From: a bacterium ADurb.Bin243
GTDB lineage: Bacteria > Muiribacteriota > UBA9980
Reading direction: 5' to 3'
DNA: 64,000 nucleotides
NCBI GenBank assembly: GCA_002069765.1
Contig: MWBZ01000007.1
Span: 1 to 64,000, forward strand
A program made the position numbers and the translations under genes. The number at the start of each line of letters is the position of its first letter. The first letter of the stretch is position 1. Positions 51,374-59,142 of the stretch are shown here, piece by piece. Under the pieces are notes generated by a model, which did no database searches, had not been told where the DNA came from, and saw only the letters and a program-made list of their open reading frames with translations.

Positions 51374-52965
51374 TGCAAGAAAAAGGCTATATCTCAATGG
51401 TGCTTCACGCGCACCTGCCTTACGTCCGCCATCCCGAATATAAATATTTTTTAGAGGAAAACTGGCTTTTCGAGGCCATAAACGAAACGTATATCCCGCT
51501 TCTCAATATATTCGAAACTCTCCGCCACGACGGCGTTAATTTTAAAATAACCATGTCGCTTACGCCCACGCTCCTTGCAATGCTTTCAGATCCTCTCCTG
51601 CAGGAACGCTACATAAAACATATCGACGCGCTTATAGAACTCGCCGATAAAGAAGTGACAAGAACCCAGCTGATGGCTGATTTTAACAAAGTAGCCAGGA
51701 TGTACCTCGATAAGTTCACGCTTAACCGCAACGTATTCGTCGGAAAATACGGCGGCAACCTCATAAGCGGCTTTAAAAAATTCCAGGATTCGGGCAATCT
51801 TGAAATAATCACCTGCTGCGCTACGCACGGCTTTCTGCCGCTTATGTCGGTCAACTCCAAGGCTGTCGAAGCCCAAATAAAAATAGCCGTCGATTCTTAC
51901 GAAAGACACCTCGGCAGAAAACCCCGCGGAATATGGCTTGCCGAATGCGGATACTTTCCCGGCCACGACGAGATACTCAAAAAATACGGAATACAATTCT
52001 TCTTTACCGATACCCACGGAGTCCTTCACGCTTCGCCGCGCCCTAAATACGGCGTTTTCGCGCCCGTGTTCTGCGGGTCCGGAGTGGCCGCTTTCGGCCG
52101 CGACGTAGAATCTTCACGCTCCGTGTGGAGCATGAACGAAGGATACCCCGGCGATTACAACTACCGCGAATTCTACCGCGACGTCGGCTTCGATCTCGAT
52201 CTCGATTATATCAGGCCTTATATCCATCCGGACGGAATCAGGATAAATACCGGCATTAAATACTATAAAATAACCGGAAAGACCAACCAGAAAGAAATTT
52301 ATAATCCCGAAAAAGCTTCCTACATGGCTAAAGAACATGCGGCTAACTTCCACTTCAACCGGGTTAAACAGGTCGAACACCTATCCCGCTACATGGACCG
52401 CAAGCCGCTCGTGGTTTCGCCCTATGACGCCGAACTCTTCGGCCACTGGTGGTACGAAGGCCCCCAATTCATAGAACATTTCCTCAGAATGTCCAGCGAT
52501 TCAAAAAGCGCCGTCAAACCCATTACGCCGGCCGAATACCTCGATATGTACCCTAAAAACCAGGTGGTCACCCCGTCTTTCAGCTCCTGGGGCCACAAAG
52601 GCTATTCAGAAGTGTGGCTCGCGCCACAAAATGACTGGATATATAAACACCTTATAGAAATCGCCGAAAGAATGGTCGAACTGGCCACTTATTACCAGAA
52701 CCAGAGCTCAGACCTCCTGGTAAACCGCGCGCTCGCTCAGGCGGCCCGCGAACTCCTGCTGGCCCAGAGCTCCGATTGGGCGTTCATTATGTATAATAAC
52801 ACTACGGTCGAATACGCCGTTAAACGCACAAAAGATCATATCAACCGCTTTAACTCGCTTTACGATCAGATAAAACGCCGCCGTATCGTGCCGGAATTCC
52901 TCCAGGCGCTAGAATACCACGATAATATTTTTCCCGATATAGATTACAGAGTTTATGCCATGTAA
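51373..52965 (+). CDS. GH57 1,4-alpha-glucan branching enzyme
   Basis: A 530-residue GH57 protein with the DUF1957 C-terminus characteristic of the bacterial/archaeal branching enzymes. Key features: MVLHAHLPYVRHPE near the N-terminus, GIWLAECGYFPGHDEIL with the likely nucleophile Glu191, and SPYDAELFGHWWYEGP with the catalytic aspartate. The enzyme cuts alpha-1,4 links and makes alpha-1,6 branches in a glycogen-like glucan in the cytoplasm. Start and stop are coupled to the DUF4912 gene through TAATG. No glgA, glgC or glgP is in the window. It is 28 bases from a strong terminator. Confidence 0.93.
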   Translation: MQEKGYISMVLHAHLPYVRHPEYKYFLEENWLFEAINETYIPLLNIFETLRHDGVNFKITMSLTPTLLAMLSDPLLQERYIKHIDALIELADKEVTRTQLMADFNKVARMYLDKFTLNRNVFVGKYGGNLISGFKKFQDSGNLEIITCCATHGFLPLMSVNSKAVEAQIKIAVDSYERHLGRKPRGIWLAECGYFPGHDEILKKYGIQFFFTDTHGVLHASPRPKYGVFAPVFCGSGVAAFGRDVESSRSVWSMNEGYPGDYNYREFYRDVGFDLDLDYIRPYIHPDGIRINTGIKYYKITGKTNQKEIYNPEKASYMAKEHAANFHFNRVKQVEHLSRYMDRKPLVVSPYDAELFGHWWYEGPQFIEHFLRMSSDSKSAVKPITPAEYLDMYPKNQVVTPSFSSWGHKGYSEVWLAPQNDWIYKHLIEIAERMVELATYYQNQSSDLLVNRALAQAARELLLAQSSDWAFIMYNNTTVEYAVKRTKDHINRFNSLYDQIKRRRIVPEFLQALEYHDNIFPDIDYRVYAM

Positions 52966-52992
52966 TCACTAAATCCAATTAAAAATAAACAT

Positions 52993-53035
52993 AAAACAGG
53001 GGAGAAAAGGCCGAAACCTCTCTCCCCTGTTTTTA
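52993..53035. terminator. Rho-independent terminator
   Basis: Stem AAACAGGGGAGA / TCTCCCCTGTTT around a 15-base loop, then TTTTA. It ends the branching-enzyme operon, and its A-rich left flank could also stop the convergent phosphoesterase. Confidence 0.85.
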
Positions 53036-53089
53036 TATTATTCGTATTTTATTTTTAGCTTGCCGCTTTATTCAAATACTAATTAAAAA

Positions 53090-54043
53090 TTATTCGCCGC
53101 CGTGCATTTCGTTGAGAACCCTTCTGCTGAGACGGAATTTATCGCGAAGTTTTTTATTTTCATCGTAAACCGAAAATGTTACGTCAGGCCCGGATACTTC
53201 AATTAATACATGCTGGAAGAACGAACCGCTATAGTTTTCGGTGCCGCCGCGGCCGATTTTGGTTCTGATAGGCGCGCCGCAGGAGCCGTTTATTATCTGA
53301 AAGACGTTATTTATCTTCTGCCTGTCGAAAAGATGTTCGTGGCCGCAAAAATAAGCGTCTACACGGTACTTGTTGAGAAGCGACCAGAATTTGTCGCGCT
53401 GAGATGGATATTTATCGAGAGAGCTGCCTATGTGGCCGCCTACGGGATAAGCCGGCGAGTGGCCGAATACGAAAACATGGTCGGCCGACATGCTCATCTT
53501 CAGATCGCCTTCCAGCCAGTTAAGCTGTTCATTGGTCAGGTTGTTATTTTCATCGGGAAGATTGGTCGTAAGGCATATAAAATGAGAACCTTTGTGGTCG
53601 AAAGAATAAGCGAGTTTATTGTACTTGCCGCTGAGCGTCGCTGGATTATCAAAGGTTTTTTTCAAAATATCTACGTGAGCCTGCGTGGTGCATTCGTGAT
53701 TGCCGAATGAAAAATATATGGGAACCCTATCCGTGAGAGGTTTCATTGCCGCGCGAAAATTATCGAGCTGTTTTTTGAATACATTGAGGTCTTTTTTACT
53801 GCCGAGAACCATATCGCCCTGGAATAGAACAAATTCAGGTTCGTCGCCGACGGCGTTCGCTACGATCTTATCGAGTATCGGTTTGTTTATGCCTATAGGT
53901 TCGCCGTTGGAACGCGAATCGGCCATGCTCACGAATTTGAACTCTTCCGCTAAAACCGTTCCCGCAGCCAGCATTACCATGCATAATACCGCCGCCGATA
54001 AAAATAAATTTCTTAAAACAACCGTGTACTTTGCTCTTTGCAT
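53090..54043 (-). CDS. Secreted metallophosphoesterase
   Basis: A 317-residue exported phosphoesterase. A signal sequence (LRNLFLSAAVLCMVMLAAGTVLAEE) precedes a calcineurin-like domain. Metal-ligand motifs: SMADSRSNG (weak D-x-H equivalent), LFQGDMV (GD), SFGNHECT (GNHE), and later HVFVFGHSPAYP and FCGHEH. The first D-x-H is altered to DSR, so activity may be limited. Substrates of such proteins include nucleotides, phospholipids and phosphoproteins. The start is ATG 54043 after an AGAGAG site; the frame reaching 54109 lacks one. It is a single gene between the GH57 operon and repeat element B. Confidence 0.85.
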   Translation of the reverse strand: MQRAKYTVVLRNLFLSAAVLCMVMLAAGTVLAEEFKFVSMADSRSNGEPIGINKPILDKIVANAVGDEPEFVLFQGDMVLGSKKDLNVFKKQLDNFRAAMKPLTDRVPIYFSFGNHECTTQAHVDILKKTFDNPATLSGKYNKLAYSFDHKGSHFICLTTNLPDENNNLTNEQLNWLEGDLKMSMSADHVFVFGHSPAYPVGGHIGSSLDKYPSQRDKFWSLLNKYRVDAYFCGHEHLFDRQKINNVFQIINGSCGAPIRTKIGRGGTENYSGSFFQHVLIEVSGPDVTFSVYDENKKLRDKFRLSRRVLNEMHGGE

Positions 54044-54247
54044 CTTGAAATACTCTCTTTCTACTTTTTTGATATTGATATCTTTACTATATCTTAATTT
54101 GAAATACAAGATTATAGTAACACATCAATTATACTCGCTAAAAAATGGTTTGTCAATTTTTCGAACAACTTTATAGCCTTTTTAATTTTATACTTGGAAA
54201 TATAGCTTTTATAGCTAAATACCGTTAAAAATTTTACGGCCTTTTTT

Positions 54248-54570
54248 TGATAAGGGAAGGCCAGGTGCCAAAGGCCCCTGCCTTCCCTTAAAATCCCTTC
54301 CAACCCCTGACTCGCCTGACGCTTTATTTTTGTGGAGTGCCGGCTTTTCAGTCGGGACTTTAACTCAGATTAGCTCTTTTCTTACGTTGCTATAAATTCT
54401 TATCTGTTTTTATTTTATTTTCCTAAAATCTGCTAAAATTTCTTTTATGCTCAGCTTTCTTTTATCTCTTTATTTGCTCTGTTTTTTGCAGACGCGCGCA
54501 CGCGCGCGTCTGCGCAGCAATAATGGCTTGTTGGTAAGTCCACATTAATGTTTTATATTATACTTTTTGG
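54248..54570 (-). ncRNA. Structured repeat element, copy B (candidate non-coding RNA)
   Basis: Related to the element at 24061-24320 but on the minus strand. In its reading direction it has a TATAAT-containing leader (about 54560), the conserved CCATTATTGC, hairpin I (54513-54488, a 12-13 bp GC-rich stem), a linker longer than in copy A by about 65 bases, the conserved AAATAAAGCG / GGGGTTGGAAGGGATTTT block and hairpin II (arms 54289-54281 and 54260-54252). Hairpin II has a C-G pair where copy A has A-T. A 63-codon frame over it is considered non-coding. Confidence 0.55.
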
Positions 54571-54799
54571 TTAATAACCTTTTTTTAAGTTGCCTTTAAG
54601 CTTATAGCAGGGGCCAGACAAAATTTTTGAGGAGCGTTGCGGCGGCACTAAGACCTCCATGTCTATCGGATGGGCGTGAGGTCTGTACACGAGTTAAACA
54701 AATAGAGCTCGCAGGGCGAGCCCCAGCCTTAACTATTCACTGTTCACTATCCACTATTCACTAATAAATTGCCCGGAGGGAACCTTTAAAAAAGTCCTT
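54571..54799. other. Non-coding region with two further hairpins
   Basis: No gene is seen. It holds a 7-bp hairpin (AGACCTC at 54651-54657 with GAGGTCT at 54678-54684) and a 6-bp hairpin (GCTCGC at 54707-54712 with GCGAGC at 54716-54721), then the degenerate microrepeats at 54731-54766. It may be part of the extended copy-B element. Confidence 0.4.
54731..54766 (-). repeat. Degenerate microrepeats upstream of structured element B
   Basis: Several units of an ATTCACT-like motif (reading TTAGTG/ATAGTG on the other strand) lie in tandem. Seen from element B's direction they lie upstream of it, as the units at 24010 do for element A. Confidence 0.5.
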
Positions 54800-55909
54800 T
54801 CAATTCAACTCGTCGATTGTGAATTTATAAAACCGTACCTTGTTCGGAGCGTCGCTTTTTTTCATATAAAAGATCGAGCCCGCGGCGTCTATGTATATGT
54901 ACCGCCGGGCCGGCATTTCCGGCGATTCCGGCACACGGACGCGGCCCATGAATTTTCCGTTTTTATTGAATTTATAAATATAACAAGCCGTGAACGCCCC
55001 GGACGCGCCGCCGTAAAGCGCCTCAATATAAACGCACCCCGAGGCGTCTGAGCCGGCCGGCCTGACGCTTTTAACGCCTTCGCCTTTAGCGCCGGCGGGG
55101 GCGAGTTCCTTCAAAAGCGGCACCCAGTCGTAATCTCCGGTTGCAAGATCGAAGGTGGACATTATAGCTTCGCTGCCGCGCGCCTCGACGCCGAATACGG
55201 CGGAACCGCCGTTGAAAGAGGCAGAACCCGTGAAATTTTTCGGAAATTTTTTGACCGGCGCGATGACGCCTTTTTTATAAATAAACGCGCGGTCGGACGA
55301 AGCGCCAAAAACGGCATTGAGCAGCAGGCCTTCATCGAAGGCGCCGCGCGCCGCTAACGGCCAGATGCCGCCCGGAGTGAAATCATCGGCGGGAGAACCT
55401 TCGGATAGAGCCGGAATGCCGATCTTTTTCAGCGGTGAAAATATTTTGCCGGAAGACATATCGGCTTCTATGACGCCTATTTCACACGCGCCGTCGAATA
55501 TAAAAAACGACGCGCGCGATGACGCAAGCCAGACGAATCCCGATAAATTCGCGCCTGCCTGAACTTTCAGCTCGCCCAGAAATTTTCCCGACATATCGAA
55601 ACGGCAAAGCCTTTCCCTGCCGGGATCGAGCACCAGCAGAAGATTAAGCTTCTCAAAAACACTGAAAGAAACTGGAAAATCAGAGGCGGCGTACATGGAG
55701 ATAGTTTCATCGTTAGTCCCCGCAGGCGACGGTTTAACTGAAGCGGAGCCGCCGGACGCGCAATCGATCTCGAATAATGGTATGGGCTGAAACGCACCGC
55801 TGCCGCCGAAGGCGGCACTAAACTCGAAAAAAGTTAAAAATAACGACGCTATAATAAAAAACGGCAATATTAAAACGCGCCCGACGCGAGAATTTTCTTT
55901 TATCTTCAC
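54800..55909 (-). CDS. Secreted propeller-like protein, function unknown
   Basis: A 369-residue protein with a signal sequence (VLILPFFIIASLFLTFFEFSAAFG). The body shows repeating beta-strand patterns (LLLVLDPGRERLCRFDMSGKFLGEL, YIYKFNKNGKFMGRVRVP, YIYIDAAGSIFYM), resembling a six-bladed NHL-like beta-propeller. No catalytic motif is visible; such proteins usually bind ligands or partners. The start is a GTG at 55909, with a GAGGTGCGGAA site in front of it. It is a single minus-strand gene next to repeat element B. Confidence 0.7.
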   Translation of the reverse strand: MKIKENSRVGRVLILPFFIIASLFLTFFEFSAAFGGSGAFQPIPLFEIDCASGGSASVKPSPAGTNDETISMYAASDFPVSFSVFEKLNLLLVLDPGRERLCRFDMSGKFLGELKVQAGANLSGFVWLASSRASFFIFDGACEIGVIEADMSSGKIFSPLKKIGIPALSEGSPADDFTPGGIWPLAARGAFDEGLLLNAVFGASSDRAFIYKKGVIAPVKKFPKNFTGSASFNGGSAVFGVEARGSEAIMSTFDLATGDYDWVPLLKELAPAGAKGEGVKSVRPAGSDASGCVYIEALYGGASGAFTACYIYKFNKNGKFMGRVRVPESPEMPARRYIYIDAAGSIFYMKKSDAPNKVRFYKFTIDELN

Positions 55910-56089
55910 TTCCGCACCTCTAATTTTTATTCATAATCAGTTAAGTTTCAACTATCGGTTATCCGTCAAATATGGATCGGATCTTTATAATTTTAACAGC
56001 AATCGGCTGACTATGCAAGAAATAATTGGTCCTTTCTCATATCGTATGGATAAAATATTTTATTTAATTTAAGAGTTCAGAACGGATAA

Positions 56090-56118
56090 TTGAAAAAGCA
56101 TTTTTTTTATGTTATAAT
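56090..56118 (+). promoter_or_regulatory. Promoter of the receiver-FHA gene
   Basis: TTGAAA (56090-56095), a 17-bp spacer and TATAAT (56113-56118) with an upstream TG (extended -10). It lies about 54 bases before the chosen ATG at 56172. Confidence 0.65.
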
Positions 56119-56171
56119 TGCTTCGAAGTTATCGATTTTTAAATTTAAACGGATCGGACTGCGGTGCAATT

Positions 56172-56918
56172 ATGATAATAAGAAACGAAAAGATACTCAT
56201 AGTAGACGACGCTAAATTCATGCGGCTGATGATAAAAAGAGCCCTGCAAAAACTCGGGTTTTACAATATGTACGAGGCAGGCAGCATACTCGAAGCCATG
56301 CCGCTTTATCAGCAGATCAGGCCCGATCTGGTTACGATGGATATCACGATGCCCGGCGATTCCGGAATAGACGGGCTCACCATGATAAAAAAAATCAACC
56401 CCGACGCTAAAGTCATTATGATATCGGCCGTTTCCACCCGCGAAAATATAGTGAAAGCGTTCTCGCTCGGCGCGGTATATTTTGTGAGCAAGCCTTTCGA
56501 AGAAGAAAAATTCAACGCGGTGCTCGAAAAAGCCCTTCCGGGCCCGGTCGTAAAAGCCGCTCCCGAAGCCCAGGTGCTGTTTTTAACTTCAAGCGACGAA
56601 TCCATTAAATTAAACTGCCGCAACGGCGACATAATAGGCCGCTGCGATAAATGCAAATCCGACGAAGAACGCTCGCGTAACAATCTTAAATGCAATATAG
56701 ATAACAAAAGCAAAAATTTTATATCGTGCAAACATATAACCGCTGACGCCGAACAGGCAAAATTTTTATTCGAAGACGGAATTTTTTATATGACGCCTCT
56801 TTCAAACTCGGTCGTAACGCGCTTAAACGGCGCGGCGCTGAACGTGTCGCAAAAATATCCGCTGAAATCAGGCGATATGGTCAGCTTTGGAACGGTCTAT
56901 CTAAAAGTGACCGTTTAA
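56172..56918 (+). CDS. Receiver-FHA response regulator
   Basis: A 248-residue protein. Residues ~5-125 are a receiver domain: ILIVDDAKFMR, VTMDITMPG (phosphorylated aspartate near 55), MISAV and VSKPFEEE. The C-terminal part (~165-245) is FHA-like: DIIGR, SCKHI, LSNSVVTRLNG and LKSGDMVSFG; FHA domains bind phosphothreonine. Four cysteines near ~160-185 (CDKCKSDEERSRNNLKC) may bind metal. A receiver-FHA chain implies cross-talk between a two-component system and Ser/Thr phosphorylation. The ATG follows GCGGTG. A frame from 56118 exists, but it overlaps the promoter. Confidence 0.82.
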   Translation: MIIRNEKILIVDDAKFMRLMIKRALQKLGFYNMYEAGSILEAMPLYQQIRPDLVTMDITMPGDSGIDGLTMIKKINPDAKVIMISAVSTRENIVKAFSLGAVYFVSKPFEEEKFNAVLEKALPGPVVKAAPEAQVLFLTSSDESIKLNCRNGDIIGRCDKCKSDEERSRNNLKCNIDNKSKNFISCKHITADAEQAKFLFEDGIFYMTPLSNSVVTRLNGAALNVSQKYPLKSGDMVSFGTVYLKVTV

Positions 56919-56952
56919 TAAAAACGCGGCTTATATTTTTAAAATCAATTCA

Positions 56953-58365
56953 ATGCAAAACGAGCGCATTAAAAAATTAAACTCCAATAACCCTCTGGAA
57001 GGCGATTACATCCTTTACTGGATGCAGGCTTCGGTGCGCTCGGAATATAACCACGCCCTCGAATTTGCCATAAATCTCGCCAATGAATTAAAAAAACCCC
57101 TCCTGGCTTTCTTCGCCATATACGGCCGGTACCCGGAAGCGAACCTGAGACACTTTCATTTTCTTTTAGAAGGCCTCGACGATACCGAAAAACTTCTCGA
57201 AAAAAGAAAGATCAAACTTGTCTGCCGGATCTGCGACCCCGTGAACGAAATCGTAAAATTATCGCAAAAAGCATGCGCCGTTGTGACCGACCGCGGATAT
57301 CTGCGCATCCAGAAAGAATGGCGGAAATCGGCCGCCGAAAAAGTCAAATGCGCCTTTTACCAGGTCGAATCCGAAGCCGTAGTTCCGGTGAACGAGGCCT
57401 CCGGTAAAGAAGAATTCGCCGCGCGCACGCTGAGACCTAAAATACATAAAAAACTCGATAAATACCTTATAACTTTACCTCAGGGCAAAGTCGGCGCAAG
57501 CTCGCTCGGCCTTAAAATATCCGGAGAATATTTCGCCCCTGCCGATTTTAATATATCACAATTAAATAATATAGATAAAACAGTTTTTAAATCGCCGCGA
57601 TTTACGGGCGGCGAAACCCGAGCGCTCGAAACCGTAAAAGATTTTATAGAAACAAGGCTACATAACTACGACTCCATGCGAAACGACCCGGCGCTGAACC
57701 ACCTTTCGCATATTTCGCCCTACCTTCATTTCGGTCAGATATCGCCGGTCCATATAGCGCTTCTGATTAAAAACTCCGACGCTCCTGCGGCCGCAAAAGA
57801 AAAATTCCTCGAAGAGCTTATAGTACGCCGCGAACTGTCGTTCAATTTTTGCGAATATAACGATAAATACGATTCGCATGAATCGCTTCCCGAATGGGCC
57901 GTACAAACGCTCGAAGGGCGGGCCATAGATAAAAGGCCTTATATCTACGAAATGGACGATTTTGAAAAGGCGCGCACTCACGATCATTGCTGGAACGCCG
58001 CGCAGCTGGAAATGATAGTCACCGGCAAGATGCACAACTACATGAGAATGTACTGGGGCAAAAAAATAATAGAATGGACGCCAAATTATAAAGAAGCTTA
58101 TAAAACCGCGATTTATTTGAACAACAAATACAGCCTCGACGGCCGCGATCCAAACAGCTTCGCCGGCGTGGCGTGGTGTTTTGGAAAGCACGACCGCCCC
58201 TGGACGCGCCGCCCTGTTTTTGGCAGCATAAGGTATATGAACGAAGCCGGACTGAAGCGCAAATTCGACATGGAATCATATATTCAAAGGGTAGCGAAAC
58301 TTTGCTCGGACAATAATTACGAGCTGGATTCGCTGACGCACCTCATGGAAAAATCAAATGAGTGA
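56953..58365 (+). CDS. phr: Class II CPD photolyase
   Basis: A 470-residue class II cyclobutane-pyrimidine-dimer photolyase, a light-driven repair enzyme. It begins with the characteristic class II segment GDYILYWMQASVRSEYNHALEFAINLAN. The FAD-binding domain shows LNHLSHISPYLHFGQISP, ELIVRRELSFNFCEYN, EMIVTGKMHNYMRMYWGKKIIEWT and NNKYSLDGRDPNSFAGVAWCFGKHDRPW, all family hallmarks. The size fits. Its 3' end overlaps the phosphopantetheinyl transferase gene by 8 bases, so the two are co-transcribed and translationally coupled. Such an enzyme implies the organism meets light at some stage despite a hydrogenase-based metabolism. Confidence 0.95.
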   Translation: MQNERIKKLNSNNPLEGDYILYWMQASVRSEYNHALEFAINLANELKKPLLAFFAIYGRYPEANLRHFHFLLEGLDDTEKLLEKRKIKLVCRICDPVNEIVKLSQKACAVVTDRGYLRIQKEWRKSAAEKVKCAFYQVESEAVVPVNEASGKEEFAARTLRPKIHKKLDKYLITLPQGKVGASSLGLKISGEYFAPADFNISQLNNIDKTVFKSPRFTGGETRALETVKDFIETRLHNYDSMRNDPALNHLSHISPYLHFGQISPVHIALLIKNSDAPAAAKEKFLEELIVRRELSFNFCEYNDKYDSHESLPEWAVQTLEGRAIDKRPYIYEMDDFEKARTHDHCWNAAQLEMIVTGKMHNYMRMYWGKKIIEWTPNYKEAYKTAIYLNNKYSLDGRDPNSFAGVAWCFGKHDRPWTRRPVFGSIRYMNEAGLKRKFDMESYIQRVAKLCSDNNYELDSLTHLMEKSNE

Positions 58366-59068
58366 ATTATACGCGCTCGACGTAAACTCCAGCCGCGATT
58401 TTATCATATCGGACGCGGCTATCAAACTCGTTTCCATAGAACGCCTCGAAGCGTCGCGCAAATTCCGCAAAGAATCGGATTTTCTGCTTTCAATGGGCGG
58501 CGAATTGCTCGCCAGAGCTATAATACGCGAAAAACTCAAAATCAAAAACGATGATATAAATTTCGGCAGAACTTATTATGGAAAACCTTTTCTGAAGGGA
58601 GTCGAGGGCTTTCATTTCAACGTCTCGCATTCGGGCGGCCTGGTTATATGCGCGATATCTAATATAGAAATCGGCTGCGACTGCGAATTTATAAGCGAAG
58701 AAAATAAAATAGACGAAATACGTATAGTCTATACTGACAACGAATATAAACTCATCCGGTCTTTTAAAGGACCCGAAAAGACCCTGCTGTGCCACAAAAT
58801 ATGGGCGCTGAAGGAAAGCTACCTTAAATGCGCAGGAATAGGCCTGAGCGAAGAGCCGGGCTCGCTGGAAATCTCATTCGGCGGCGAAAGCCCGGCGGTT
58901 TATAAAAACGGCCGCAGGCTGGATTACCGGCTTAAATTATACGGCGATATAAAAAGCTACGCTATGGCTGCATGCATAAAAAACGGCGCAGGCAAAGCGA
59001 TTGAAAGTCTGCCGGATAAGATCATTTTCACCGGCCGCGATTTCCTGTCCGCAAACATATTAAAATAA
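58358..59068 (+). CDS. 4'-phosphopantetheinyl transferase (Sfp type)
   Basis: A 236-residue Sfp-type enzyme that moves phosphopantetheine from CoA to a carrier-protein serine. The motifs are FHFNVSHSGG (~87-96), IGCDCEFI (the metal-binding D/E pair) and KIWALKESYLKCAGIGLSE (W-x-x-KE-x-x-x-K). Sfp enzymes of this size usually serve PKS, NRPS, fatty-acid or lysine-pathway carriers. No carrier protein is next to it, but the incomplete thioester reductase at the end of the window is a candidate partner. It overlaps the photolyase gene by 8 bases. Confidence 0.92.
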   Translation: MSELYALDVNSSRDFIISDAAIKLVSIERLEASRKFRKESDFLLSMGGELLARAIIREKLKIKNDDINFGRTYYGKPFLKGVEGFHFNVSHSGGLVICAISNIEIGCDCEFISEENKIDEIRIVYTDNEYKLIRSFKGPEKTLLCHKIWALKESYLKCAGIGLSEEPGSLEISFGGESPAVYKNGRRLDYRLKLYGDIKSYAMAACIKNGAGKAIESLPDKIIFTGRDFLSANILK

Positions 59069-59070
59069 AA

Positions 59071-59105
59071 CAGGCCCGTTCGCTTAAAACAGGCCTGATT
59101 TATTT
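59071..59105. terminator. Weak hairpin terminator
   Basis: CAGGCC (59071-59076) pairs with GGCCTG (59092-59097) around a 15-base loop, then ATTTATTTT. Short stem, so moderate support. It is between the convergent transferase and porin genes. Confidence 0.5.
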
Positions 59106-59142
59106 TATGATTTAATTTTCGATTTACGCGAACCCGTATTTT

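Noticed and set aside
54112-54303. 63-codon frame over element B
   Set aside because: It shares a few residues with the frame in element A only because the DNA repeat is shared; it is not a protein family.
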